Positions 26,315 through 34,827 of a stretch of 64,000 nt of DNA are shown in pieces. The position numbers and the translations under genes are program-made. The stretch's first letter is position 1; the number at the start of each line of letters is the position of its first letter. The DNA lies in assembly GCA_016185205.1 (NCBI GenBank), contig JACPOA010000031.1, positions 1-64,000 on the forward strand, read 5' to 3'. This DNA is from Hyphomicrobiales bacterium. Lineage in GTDB: Bacteria > Pseudomonadota > Alphaproteobacteria > Rhizobiales > Xanthobacteraceae. The notes beneath the pieces are model-generated. The model was not told the DNA's origin and did no database searches. It was given only the letters and a program-made list of their open reading frames with translations.

Positions 26315-26339
26315 GGAAAAACATTCGTTTGGGACAATA

Positions 26340-26450
26340 GACTTTCTTGAGTCAGCGCAGCGGTTCGGGATGATCGGCAAGGTGCCTTCATCTTTGATTT
26401 GCTGGCGCACCTTTGAGCTGTCGTAGGCCTTGTCGGCGGTGATCGCGAGC
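26340..26450 (-). pseudogene. Fragment of an IS5-family transposase
   Basis: The reverse strand encodes AITADKAYDSSKVRQQI and GTLPIIPNR, the segment around the second catalytic aspartate of IS5-type DDE transposases. Nothing remains of the N-terminus or C-terminus, so this is debris. Confidence 0.7.
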
Positions 26451-26519
26451 GGCGATCAAGGCGTGTCCAAAATGTCTTCGACGACTTGGCTAAGCGCACG
26501 CCTCTCTGACGTGCTGCAC

Positions 26520-26675
26520 GATTATCGTGTAGTCGGTCATGGTCGCGCATTTCCGATTTCTGCGAATGCTTTGAAGTCGGCATTCAATCGAGCCCGGCAC
26601 AAACTCGGACTTGATCATTACCAGTTTCGCGACATCCGCCACGAATTGATCTCGTCGTTCATCGCGGCCAGCTGA
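26520..26675 (+). pseudogene. Fragment of a tyrosine-recombinase (phage-type integrase)
   Basis: About 50 codons resemble the core of tyrosine recombinases, with FRDIRHELIS matching the H-x-x-R box region (usually FHDLRHEA.S). The catalytic tyrosine and N-terminal domains are absent. It abuts the IS5 fragment, indicating repeated insertion and deletion here. 26676-26837 has no other recognisable gene. Confidence 0.6.
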
Positions 26676-26837
26676 TGGGCAGAAGTTAGTACGACAACGG
26701 CACACCGAAAAACGAACCTGATTACCCCGCGCCGAGACAGCGATCTGCTTAATATCAGGTCCCTGAAGGCGTGACTCGTTGGGGATTCACAAATCGGCGC
26801 GGCTCTGATTCAACATAGCGAACGAAGGAGGTTCGCC

Positions 26838-27901
26838 ATGTCAGTTCCGATCCCATTGCGGCAGGATTTTACTGCGTCTCGGCTCCGCGGTTTGGCGAAG
26901 AAGAGCAAAGACGGTCCGCAAGCTCGTCGGCTTCTGACTCTTGCCGCGATTTACGACGGCGCGACCCGCACCGAGGCCGCGAAGATAGGCGGCGTCGGTC
27001 TACAGATCATCCGGGACTGGGTTTTAAGGTTCAACGCTCGGGGTCCGGACGGTCTGCTGGACACCAAGCCGCCAGGCCAGCCGTCCAAACTCAATGATGG
27101 CCAACGCCAGGCGATAGCCCGGATGATCGAGAATGGGCCGATCCCGGCCGTTCACGGCGTGGTGCGCTGGCGACTGATCGATCTGGCACAGTGGATCTTC
27201 GAGGAATTCCGCATCACCGTCGCCAAGCAGACGTTGAGCCGTGAGCTGCGCGCCATGGGCTACCGCAAGCTCTCGGCTCGCCCGCGCCATCATGTGCAAG
27301 CCGAGGGTGCGATTGAGGATTTTAAAAAAACTTCCCCACGCGCCTGGATGCAATCGCGCACGAAAAGGCGGTCGACATCGACAAGATAGAAATCTGGTTC
27401 CAGGACGAGGCTCGTATCGGCCAGAAGAACAAGATCACCCGCCGCTGGGCCAAGCGCGGCACGCGTCCCAGTGCACCCCGTGACCAGTGCACTGCCTCTA
27501 CCTACATCTTCGGTGCGGTCTGCCCGAAAGAGGGCAAAGGTGCGGCCCTGATCCTACCGACCTGCAACACCGAGGCGATGAATCTTCACCTCGCGGAGAT
27601 CGCCGAGATCATCGCGCCTGATGCCCATGCCGTGCTCATGGTCGATCAGGCTGGCTGGCACCTATCGACCCGCCTCGTCGTGCCGTCCAACATCACTATC
27701 ATCGCCCTGCCGCCGAGATGCCCCGAGCTCAATCCGGTCGAGAACGTCTGGCAGTTCATGCGCGACAACTGGCTCTCCAACCGTGTCTTCAAATCCTATG
27801 ACGACCTCGTCGATCACTGCTGCGAGGCTTGGAACAAACTCCTCGATCAGCCCTGGCGGATCATGTCCATCGGATTACGCCAATGGGCACATGGGTTCTA
27901 A
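26838..27901 (+). mobile_element. IS630-family insertion sequence with frameshifted transposase
   Basis: The transposase is in two frames. The first (26838-27389, helix-turn-helix domain) passes through a run of seven A residues at 27324-27330; a -1 shift there joins it to the DDE domain frame, which runs to 27901. Catalytic acidic residues are in FQDEARIGQ, VDQAGWH and PELNPVENVWQ. Both frames are otherwise undamaged, so production by programmed slippage is plausible, as in other IS630 members. Possible ends with partial similarity are near 26767 (ACTCGTTGGGGATTCAC) and 27917 (read in reverse, AGTCCTGTTGATTAG). Exact termini are not resolved. Confidence 0.85.
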
Positions 27902-28068
27902 TCAACAGGACTTGGTATAAGTCGGTCCAACCATCAAAGGGATGTCTGCAATACCTAGCGCCGATTGACACTGGGATTCTCAACAACCTCATGCTGACCT
28001 CGGCGACCTCGGTATCGCTGGCGCCGAGATAGGATCGCAAACATCGCCTTAAACCTTAAATCATGAAT

Positions 28069-28117
28069 TGATTCTACCTTACGATTCGACTCCAAGCTGG
28101 AGGAGTTTTCTAAAAGG
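28069..28117 (+). repeat. Imperfect direct repeat, copy 1
   Basis: A roughly 49-base sequence (beginning TGATTCTACCTTACGATTCG) is repeated imperfectly at 29064-29111, with a shorter third relative (CCGATTCCCAAGCTGGATAAG) at 29156-29181. The copies share TTCTACCTTACGAT, a purine-rich GGA segment and GAGTTTTC. Copies 1 and 2 flank the SDR gene. Confidence 0.6.
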
Positions 28118-28124
28118 ACATCCT

Positions 28125-28901
28125 TTATCCGCGCAGCGTCGCGATCTGTCCGCCGTCCACCACGATGGTTGAACCGGCCATAAATGCTCCGGCGTCGGAG
28201 GCAAGTAGCAGCAGCGCGCCGTCGAGATCGCCGTCGCGCCCGAAGCGGCCGATTGGAATATCGCGGATCAGTTTCGCACCCGCTTCGCCCGCAAGGTAGT
28301 CGCGGCTGATCTCGGTGACAAACCAGCCGGGCGCGATAGCGTTGACGCGGATGCCCTTGACATTGAGTTCTACCGCCATCGCCTTGGTCATCTGCACGAC
28401 CCCGGCCTTGGCAATAGCGTAAGCCGCAGTGCCCTTGGTAGCCCCGAAGGCAGCCACTGAGGCGATGTTGATGATCGACCCGCCCTTCTTGGCGGCGAGC
28501 ATGCGTCGTGCAGCTTCCTGGGCCCAGAAAAACACCGCATCGAGATTGGTATCGATGACGCGGCGGTACCCGGCTTCGGTCAACTCCAGGGCGCGATCCG
28601 CGTGGGCGACGCCGGCATTGTTGACCAGGATGGTGACGGTACCGAACACCTGTTCGGCCGTGTCGAACACGCGAAGCATCGCGGTACGATCGGTAACGTC
28701 GGCTTCGATCGCAACGGCGCGGCCGCCGGCTTGCTCGATACGCAACACCCCCTCTTTGAGCCGGTTGACGCGTCGCGCGACCAACGCGACGGCGGCGCCA
28801 TTCTGGGCCAGCACGTCGGCAAAGCGCGCCCCAAGCCCGCTGGAGGCACCAGTGACCAGCGCGACACGGCCGGCCAGGTTGAAAAGGTCGCTCGCTTTCA
28901 T
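28125..28901 (-). CDS. Short-chain dehydrogenase/reductase
   Basis: A 258-residue classical SDR. The cofactor motif TGASSGLG is at residues 17-24, NNAG at 94-97 and the catalytic triad Ser148, Tyr161, Lys165. Basic residues after beta-2 (VARRVNR) suggest NADP(H). It stands alone on the reverse strand between two copies of a 49-base repeat, downstream of the IS630 copy, so it may have arrived as a cassette. Substrate unknown. Confidence 0.9.
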   Translation of the reverse strand: MKASDLFNLAGRVALVTGASSGLGARFADVLAQNGAAVALVARRVNRLKEGVLRIEQAGGRAVAIEADVTDRTAMLRVFDTAEQVFGTVTILVNNAGVAHADRALELTEAGYRRVIDTNLDAVFFWAQEAARRMLAAKKGGSIINIASVAAFGATKGTAAYAIAKAGVVQMTKAMAVELNVKGIRVNAIAPGWFVTEISRDYLAGEAGAKLIRDIPIGRFGRDGDLDGALLLLASDAGAFMAGSTIVVDGGQIATLRG

Positions 28902-29063
28902 CGTTACCTCATTGCCTGATCATTAGACCCTGCCGGTGATTGGCAACTCCAGGATGCCGTGTCCGCGCTCAGCTTCAAGCCGACACCGCGGCTTGAATTG
29001 GTCGGTTAAGAACTTCCCGAGTGCGGGCCAGATCGTAAACATCAATCAATCCAAATGATGCGA

Positions 29064-29111
29064 TGGTTCTACCTTACGATGCGAATCCAGGCCGGATTGA
29101 GTTTTCGGAAA
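29064..29111 (+). repeat. Imperfect direct repeat, copy 2
   Basis: Matches copy 1 at 28069-28117 across its whole length with scattered differences (TTCTACCTTACGAT and GAGTTTTC conserved). The 298-base spacer 28902-29199 that contains it shows no gene. Confidence 0.6.
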
Positions 29112-29199
29112 GAACAGGTGGTCAATTTTCTATGCGACCGATCTTCATCGGCAAACCGATTCCCAAGCTGGATAAGTTTTGCGCAGGTGACAGTCATTT

Positions 29200-29754
29200 T
29201 TAGTCCCATAGTATCTTCCACATTTTTTCCACGTCTTTCAAATACTTTTTCCACGCAACCTTCCCATCTCTCACCCACATTTTCAGCACGTCAATTATTC
29301 CTTGCTTCTCGTCCCAAAACATAATGGGAACGAATAGCCAACCCAAACTCCAGTACAATCCATGCCCGAGCAGAAATCCCAAGCCATATATTGGAAACCC
29401 AATCAAAACGACCGCAATCTTTTTTTCAATTGGCGATGATACTGATAATGCACACGGCTCGATAGGTATTGAAAGATGGCTGGTACAATTAGGGCAGGTT
29501 ACGTCTATTTGGAGTTCTCCCGAGCTGGTTGGTGCAGGGTCAATTAGAATCCAATCCGTACCTAGGCCGTAGACATGGAATTCACCGAAGGAAGAGCCGG
29601 CTTCCGTGACCTCTCTTTTTATGCCATCAGCGCCAACCAATATGATCTTTCTCGTGCAATCGTTTTGATAAATGAAGCCTTGCGGCGTGATCTCCCATTT
29701 CATTCCACGACCTTGTTTAAGAGGGCCCACCAACTTCAGATTACAATTGGGCAT
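29200..29754 (-). CDS. Hypothetical protein, CPNC motif plus two membrane helices
   Basis: A 184-residue protein that I do not recognise. The N-terminal half is soluble beta-rich sequence ending with a CPNC knuckle (residues 87-90). Two hydrophobic helices follow (about 112-130 and 133-147), then a charged, Lys/Trp-rich tail. A second possible start is Met18. Its DNA is clearly richer in A and T than the neighbours, pointing to recent transfer. There is no operon context: the flanking genes are an SDR and a DMT exporter. Confidence 0.6.
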   Translation of the reverse strand: MPNCNLKLVGPLKQGRGMKWEITPQGFIYQNDCTRKIILVGADGIKREVTEAGSSFGEFHVYGLGTDWILIDPAPTSSGELQIDVTCPNCTSHLSIPIEPCALSVSSPIEKKIAVVLIGFPIYGLGFLLGHGLYWSLGWLFVPIMFWDEKQGIIDVLKMWVRDGKVAWKKYLKDVEKMWKILWD

Positions 29755-29886
29755 GATGTTGAGCTGACGGCTTTTTGTACAGTGGATCGGAGATTACTGC
29801 ATTGACTGGATCGACACCTATTTTTGCACCGCCGGACTCATTTAGTCTGTTCCTAATAGCCGCCGTCAAGACGTCCCGCGAGCCCG

Positions 29887-30756
29887 TTAGCGGCGGCGGG
29901 TTGCTTCCGCCCGTAGATTCCAGAATAACCCTGCTACGATCACAAAGCCGCCGACAAACACCCAGATATCGAGCGATTCCGCAAAGAAGGCCCACCCCAC
30001 AAGTGCGATCAGTGGAACCCGCAGGAAGTCGAGTGGCACAACGAGAGTTGCGTCGCCAGCTCGGAAAGCATTGCTCAGGCAGTAATGCGACGACGTTCCG
30101 CCAATACCGAGGCCGAGCACCGCTGGAATATCCCACCAGCCAAGTTTAAACGGGAAAAGCGGATCGCTGCCGGCAAAACCCAGCGGAAGCTGGATTACGG
30201 CCATCCAAAAAATAATCGCAAAGGACTTTTCCGTTGCAGTCAACGCCTTGGTCGCAATAAAGGTAATGGCGAAGCCAACGGCGGCCAATAGCACCAAAAG
30301 CGCCGCCGGATTGAAGGCCGAGAGTCCGGGTCGCAGTATAATGACGACTCCGACTAACCCGAGAATGACCGCGCCGATGCGGCTCGGCGTCAGCCGTTCC
30401 GAGAGCAACCACACAGCCAGCAACGCGGTCCACGCCGGCGTTATGAATTCCAGCGCAAAGACGGTCGCGAACGGCAATAGCGTCAATGCCAATGCCCAGC
30501 AATACTGGGCAGCGAAATGGACCACATTGCGCAGCACATGAAGCAGTATTCGGCTCGGTCGCATGAGCGGGCGCAGATCACTACGTACGGCTAATAGCGA
30601 AAGCATGATCAGAAGGCCGGTGCCGCTTCGGATGCTGAGAATTTCAAAAATGTTCAGCTTGCCCGCGAGTATCCGAATGGATACGGCCATCGCCGAAAAC
30701 GAGAGCAGTGCGCCCGTCATCCACAAGACGACACGGGTGATATTGCTCATCTGCAT
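29887..30756 (-). CDS. EamA/DMT-superfamily transporter
   Basis: A 289-residue membrane protein with about ten helices arranged as two EamA repeats (about 10-140 and 150-285). Typical features are ILSIRSGTGLLIML in the first repeat and a FAVFPLxW-like region replaced by PLDFLRVPLIALVGWAFF in the second. It probably exports a small metabolite. The start at 30756 (or 30750) follows GGTGAAAAC. It lies downstream of the 314-residue unknown protein on the same strand, with 150 bases between. Confidence 0.87.
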   Translation of the reverse strand: MQMSNITRVVLWMTGALLSFSAMAVSIRILAGKLNIFEILSIRSGTGLLIMLSLLAVRSDLRPLMRPSRILLHVLRNVVHFAAQYCWALALTLLPFATVFALEFITPAWTALLAVWLLSERLTPSRIGAVILGLVGVVIILRPGLSAFNPAALLVLLAAVGFAITFIATKALTATEKSFAIIFWMAVIQLPLGFAGSDPLFPFKLGWWDIPAVLGLGIGGTSSHYCLSNAFRAGDATLVVPLDFLRVPLIALVGWAFFAESLDIWVFVGGFVIVAGLFWNLRAEATRRR

Positions 30757-30906
30757 TTTTTTGTTTTCACCAGCAAGTAGAAAGGAAAATCAGTCACCAT
30801 TCCCCAGATGGACTGTGGAACGACGCAGACGCTAGTACGATCTGCCATTCCTTGCGGACCAGTCACAATCTCCACTTCGGCTATCAAAATGAGCCTATAT
30901 AAATGC

Positions 30907-31851
30907 TTAGTCAGCGGGCGTACGCCGCTTGAAAAAGTCAGGTAGTTCATCTTCGCGGCGGCCCTGATAGACGCAATGGCGCTTCTCATTGCCGGTGAAC
31001 TGCTCGTCCTTGGACTTCATAAGGCTAGGCGAAGTAGGTAGGCAGTTGAGGCAAAACGCTTTCTGAGAGTTTAACGACGGCTCACCCTTGATACCCTCAT
31101 AGAATTTAATGACGCGGTCTAGTTCCGCCTGTTCCCCCTCAATCGCGACCACCACCGTGCCTTCGGAACCGTTGACGCCGCCGCCGCCGACATGGATAGC
31201 GGTCACGTCAAATAAAATCTGCAGCGCCTCGATTTCGGTGACGATTATGCCGTTAGTGATCGTCAACATACCGACTTTCAAACCGGAATGGTAATACAGC
31301 GTTTCTTGGCCCAGATGGCGCGCCGCCTTTGGCACCGAGGACACTAGTTTTTCGAGCCCGACCGGCACGATCAGCTGCAGACCGCGGGCACTGATCATGC
31401 CGTACGCATAGCCGATGGTCCCGCCTTCCGGATGGGCGCAAAACACGCCGGCATTGCCGTCCGGGTCCACTGCGTTCGCCCCCTTAATGAACACGCCGGT
31501 CGCACCGAAGCCGCGCAGTGTTTCCTCCATTGTCGGCTTGGGCCCCATGGGCTGGCCGCGAATGATCCGGATTATCGGCGGTTTTTCCTCGGGCGCGGTC
31601 TGACACAAAACTCCGTTAATCATTTGGCCTGACAAAAACTGATCCCGCTGCGGGCAACAGCCTAACAGCTCCTCGGCCACATATACGTTGGTAGAGCCGT
31701 GGGTTACCACGATTTCTCCTTCGGATAGCGCGGTCCGCACCTCCGGCATTCCCGCCACTCCTTTGGCAATCAACCGCTTTGACTCCGATGGCGTAAATGC
31801 AAGCACTGCTCGCAGTGTTTTTCCTTTCGATATTGTCTTCACTTCCGGCAT
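30907..31851 (-). CDS. Unrecognised 314-residue protein
   Basis: I do not recognise this family. The start at 31851 has AGGAAAA upstream. No signal peptide or membrane helix is evident. The sequence has a Gly-rich loop (IHVGGGGVNGSEGTVVVAIEG, residues about 216-236 in two parts) and a possible ligand pocket around FIKGANAVDPDGNAGVF. A C-terminal Cys-containing stretch (FCLNCLPTSPS) is followed by a charged tail. It reads like a soluble alpha/beta enzyme or regulator. The following gene is a DMT exporter and the preceding one an unknown membrane protein, all on the same strand. Confidence 0.7.
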   Translation of the reverse strand: MPEVKTISKGKTLRAVLAFTPSESKRLIAKGVAGMPEVRTALSEGEIVVTHGSTNVYVAEELLGCCPQRDQFLSGQMINGVLCQTAPEEKPPIIRIIRGQPMGPKPTMEETLRGFGATGVFIKGANAVDPDGNAGVFCAHPEGGTIGYAYGMISARGLQLIVPVGLEKLVSSVPKAARHLGQETLYYHSGLKVGMLTITNGIIVTEIEALQILFDVTAIHVGGGGVNGSEGTVVVAIEGEQAELDRVIKFYEGIKGEPSLNSQKAFCLNCLPTSPSLMKSKDEQFTGNEKRHCVYQGRREDELPDFFKRRTPAD

Positions 31852-32016
31852 TTTTCCTGGTCCATTCAGGCGGACGGTTTGTCGAACGTCTGCTCCATTC
31901 GTTGCCGGTTATGAGCGGGCTCGAAGCTCATGTGCTTCGCAACGATTACTGCAGACCGGTTTTCTTCAGGTGGAACTCCAGCGGGATGTCCTCGACGATG
32001 TTCATTCGAGAAAAAC

Positions 32017-32892
32017 TCAATCCTTGCCGCGTGTTGCTTCACTAGACCGGGCCGAGATGGAGGCCGTGGCAGGCGCCGAGATATACGGGCGCCTGCGCCG
32101 AAAGGACACGACGCGCATGCGGACAGCCCAGACCGTCAGATTCCACGTCACCGGCACCGCGAGTAACAGTACCAATGCGAGTGTCATCCCAAGTGGTGCG
32201 ATAGAAAAATGCAATGCAACTAATCCAGCGCCTATGCCGGCCAACCCAAACAGCCCATTCGTAATCACCGCAGCGCTTGCCGGCCCACCGATCCGGGGTT
32301 GCAGGATAAGCATGGTACAAGTCGTTGAAATCGGGAAGACAGCAACGAATCCGGTGGCTATCGGTCCTACTATATTGCTGATCACGAGCACGGTACCCAT
32401 CAGCGTGCAGACCAGCAAAGTGCGCAAAGATAAATCGTACCATTTCCGAACTGTCGGCGGGATAACGACGTCACGAAATCTTCTCGTAAGCAAAATGCAT
32501 ACGGTGTAAACGACGATATTGGCCAAGATGGAAATGGTCGCCGTCCATGCGACGAAGCGCGCCAATACCGCGAGGATGAGCCAACTCGCCAACGCCGTGA
32601 GCAGGCTGACAGCAAGACCACGCCGTTGCGCCAATACGATATAGATCAGCATAAAAATACCGCTCACGGCGTTCATCGCAAGACCGCCCACCACACTCTC
32701 GGCGATGAATGTCGCGTCGTGATCCAATGACAGGAACACGTAGGCAGGCCATACGGTGACCGGCAGCGTGACCACGAGCGCGCCAATGAGAGGCCCGGCT
32801 CGCTCGGTCACGAATGAGGCCGTGACGACGATTCCGGCCGTCAGCACCAGCTTTAGCGCAAGTGCCAGCCAGAATACGAAATCGGATGACAT
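32017..32892 (-). CDS. Integral membrane protein of unknown function
   Basis: A 291-residue protein with about eight to nine hydrophobic helices and a basic C-terminal tail (VVSFRRRRPY). Helices have small-residue and Thr/Pro-rich motifs (ALVVTLPVTVWPAY; GFVAVFPISTTCTML) that appear as two related halves, suggesting an inverted-repeat transporter fold. No family is recognised with confidence. The ATG at 32892 follows GAGGGAC. Confidence 0.72.
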   Translation of the reverse strand: MSSDFVFWLALALKLVLTAGIVVTASFVTERAGPLIGALVVTLPVTVWPAYVFLSLDHDATFIAESVVGGLAMNAVSGIFMLIYIVLAQRRGLAVSLLTALASWLILAVLARFVAWTATISILANIVVYTVCILLTRRFRDVVIPPTVRKWYDLSLRTLLVCTLMGTVLVISNIVGPIATGFVAVFPISTTCTMLILQPRIGGPASAAVITNGLFGLAGIGAGLVALHFSIAPLGMTLALVLLLAVPVTWNLTVWAVRMRVVSFRRRRPYISAPATASISARSSEATRGKD

Positions 32893-32994
32893 GATCCGAT
32901 GTCCCTCGGAACGGCGGTTTTACAAACAGGAAGCCGGCGGCAGTTCCGGAAACCAAAAGGCGTCAGCACCCGGCAACCTGGCGCCCTTTTCGCC

Positions 32995-33237
32995 TCACAT
33001 GGCCGCCGCCCCGGCTCGTGCGCGCTTGTTGCTGCATCCGCACGGGCAAAGGCCCGAACTCATGTCGAATGATCCACGCCGCCGCTTGTTGGTGGTGCGA
33101 ATCGACGGCCGGCAGACCGGGTTAAAGAGAGTGTCTTCGGACTGGCACATCGGGCAGACTGGCTGCTCGCGATCGGACGCCACAAGCGCATCGAACGTAT
33201 GCCTGCAGCTTTGGCAAGCGTAAGTGTAGACGATCAT
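32995..33237 (-). CDS. FmdB-type zinc-ribbon protein
   Basis: An 80-residue protein beginning MIVYTYACQSCRHTF, the standard start of FmdB-family regulators, with zinc-ribbon pairs CQSC and CPMC. It has an unusual Cys-rich tail (CPCGCSNKR) and a basic linker. The start at 33237 is chosen because the family begins exactly there and AGGGG lies upstream. In other bacteria FmdB sits near amidase and amide-transport genes; here it lies downstream of the M24 hydrolase, separated by a terminator. Confidence 0.82.
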   Translation of the reverse strand: MIVYTYACQSCRHTFDALVASDREQPVCPMCQSEDTLFNPVCRPSIRTTNKRRRGSFDMSSGLCPCGCSNKRARAGAAAM

Positions 33238-33267
33238 GCGCTCTACCCCTGGAGAATGCGCGAAAAG

Positions 33268-33301
33268 GAAAAGCGCCCCCCGCCGCATATGGCGGGGGGC
33301 G
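33268..33301 (-). terminator. Rho-independent terminator after the second M24 gene
   Basis: An 11-bp perfect stem (CGCCCCCCGCC / GGCGGGGGGCG, 33274-33301) with a 6-base loop is followed on the reverse strand by CTTTTCCTTTT. It begins 10 bases past the M24 stop codon. Confidence 0.88.
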
Positions 33302-33310
33302 AATGCCGCG

Positions 33311-34591
33311 TCAGCAGTCAATGACCGTCAGCTCCTTAACCGGCCATCGCGAAAGCACTTCAACGCCGGTCTTGGTGACGTGGATCACCTCTTCGATACG
33401 AACGCCCTGCCCCTCGCCATCGCCCTCTTGGGTCTCGATCGCGAAGCACATATCCTCCTCGATCACCATCGGGAAATCGAGCGAGCAGGCGCGCCAGACC
33501 AGCGGCGGCTCGTACAGGGTCAGACCGATGCCATGCGCCCAGTTGCTGCCGGCGGTCTGGTCTTCGGTCTTGACGCCGATATCGGCCCACACCTTCGGTC
33601 CGACCGGCCACTTCTCGGCGATCTCCTTGGTGGAGACGCCCGGCTTAATGATGTTGATCGCACCATAAAGCCAATCATACGCGCGTTGATAAGCGTCTCG
33701 CGTTGCTTTTGAAGGCTCACCGAGACTAAACGAGCGATAATAGCAAGTCTTGTAGCCGTTCCAGGCCGTGTTGTAGACGTCCATGTAAATGACGTCTTTG
33801 GGCTCAAGTCGACGTCCGGTCGTGCCCCGCAGGTTGGGCCAGCTATACGGACCGGAGGTGCAAAAGACCCCGGAATAGACTTCGCCGCCATTCTTGTAAC
33901 AAGCTTTGAACGCCTCGCCCAGAACGTCATTCTCGCCGACGCCGGGCCTGGCGGTTTCGGCCAACGCCTGGAACATTGAATCCCCGATGACGCAGGTGTT
34001 GCGCAGGCATGCGACCTCTTCCGGGAGTTTCAGTTTCCGGGCCTCGAGCATCGCCATGTAGCCTTCACTGCTGGTCTTGACGCCGCGCGCTTGAAAGGCG
34101 GCATCGATCGTGGGATCGTTAAAGTCGAGGGCCAATACCTCGTTCTGGACTCCTCCGCGCTTCAACTCCTCGTAGATCTGATCGACAAACCGCTTGGTGG
34201 CATCCTTGTGGGCTGCTTCGCCCATGCAGCGAGCAATCCAGCCCATGCCGGTGACTGCATATTTCACGAATCCCTTGGGCAGCCACGGCGAGCTGCGCTC
34301 GGTGTGGTAACCGATTTCGCCCTGTTCGTAGACGATCGGCCACGGATCGCCCTTCACCCATAGCGCATAACGCAGGCCTGAGTTTCCAGTCGTCCACGCC
34401 GGTGTGTAGGTGCTGCTGATATAGCGGGTATTCCACTCGTTCAGCGACAAAAACGCGCCGAAGTTGCGCTTCTTGAAGAGAATCTCTTGAGCGCGGTCGC
34501 GCCGGCCATTCCGCAGCTTGTCGAAACTGAGGCTGCCGACCCAGTCTTTGTCACCCGCTATCGGAGGAGATAAACCATATTTGTCGGTCAT
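33311..34591 (-). CDS. M24-family creatinase/prolidase-like hydrolase
   Basis: A 426-residue pita-bread-fold protein. Of the five metal ligands, Asp271, His353 (AHGIG), Glu386 (AIETQ) and Glu400 (RIEEV) are kept. The second aspartate is replaced by Cys283 (in YKTCYYRS), so it may hold one metal ion or use a different chemistry. The start at 34591 follows GAGGGAGCC, better than the frame's earlier start at 34657. It is a single gene with its own terminator. The 236-base upstream gap 34592-34827 has no gene. Confidence 0.85.
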   Translation of the reverse strand: MTDKYGLSPPIAGDKDWVGSLSFDKLRNGRRDRAQEILFKKRNFGAFLSLNEWNTRYISSTYTPAWTTGNSGLRYALWVKGDPWPIVYEQGEIGYHTERSSPWLPKGFVKYAVTGMGWIARCMGEAAHKDATKRFVDQIYEELKRGGVQNEVLALDFNDPTIDAAFQARGVKTSSEGYMAMLEARKLKLPEEVACLRNTCVIGDSMFQALAETARPGVGENDVLGEAFKACYKNGGEVYSGVFCTSGPYSWPNLRGTTGRRLEPKDVIYMDVYNTAWNGYKTCYYRSFSLGEPSKATRDAYQRAYDWLYGAINIIKPGVSTKEIAEKWPVGPKVWADIGVKTEDQTAGSNWAHGIGLTLYEPPLVWRACSLDFPMVIEEDMCFAIETQEGDGEGQGVRIEEVIHVTKTGVEVLSRWPVKELTVIDC

Positions 34592-34827
34592 TGTTTCGGC
34601 TCCCTCAGCCTTCGAAAATTGGACGCTCTGACGGGCCACCGCGGCCCATGTAGTCAACCTATAGAATGGACAAACGGCGATCTAATCCGATCGCGTTATG
34701 GACGATATAAGATGATCTTCTGATTTGCGCGCAATTAAAGGTTCAGCTGCTGCGATCTATGGCAGCAAACGCTCGCAAACTAGCTTACACGTCATCGTCT
34801 CGATGACAGCCATACCTGCGCAGCGCG

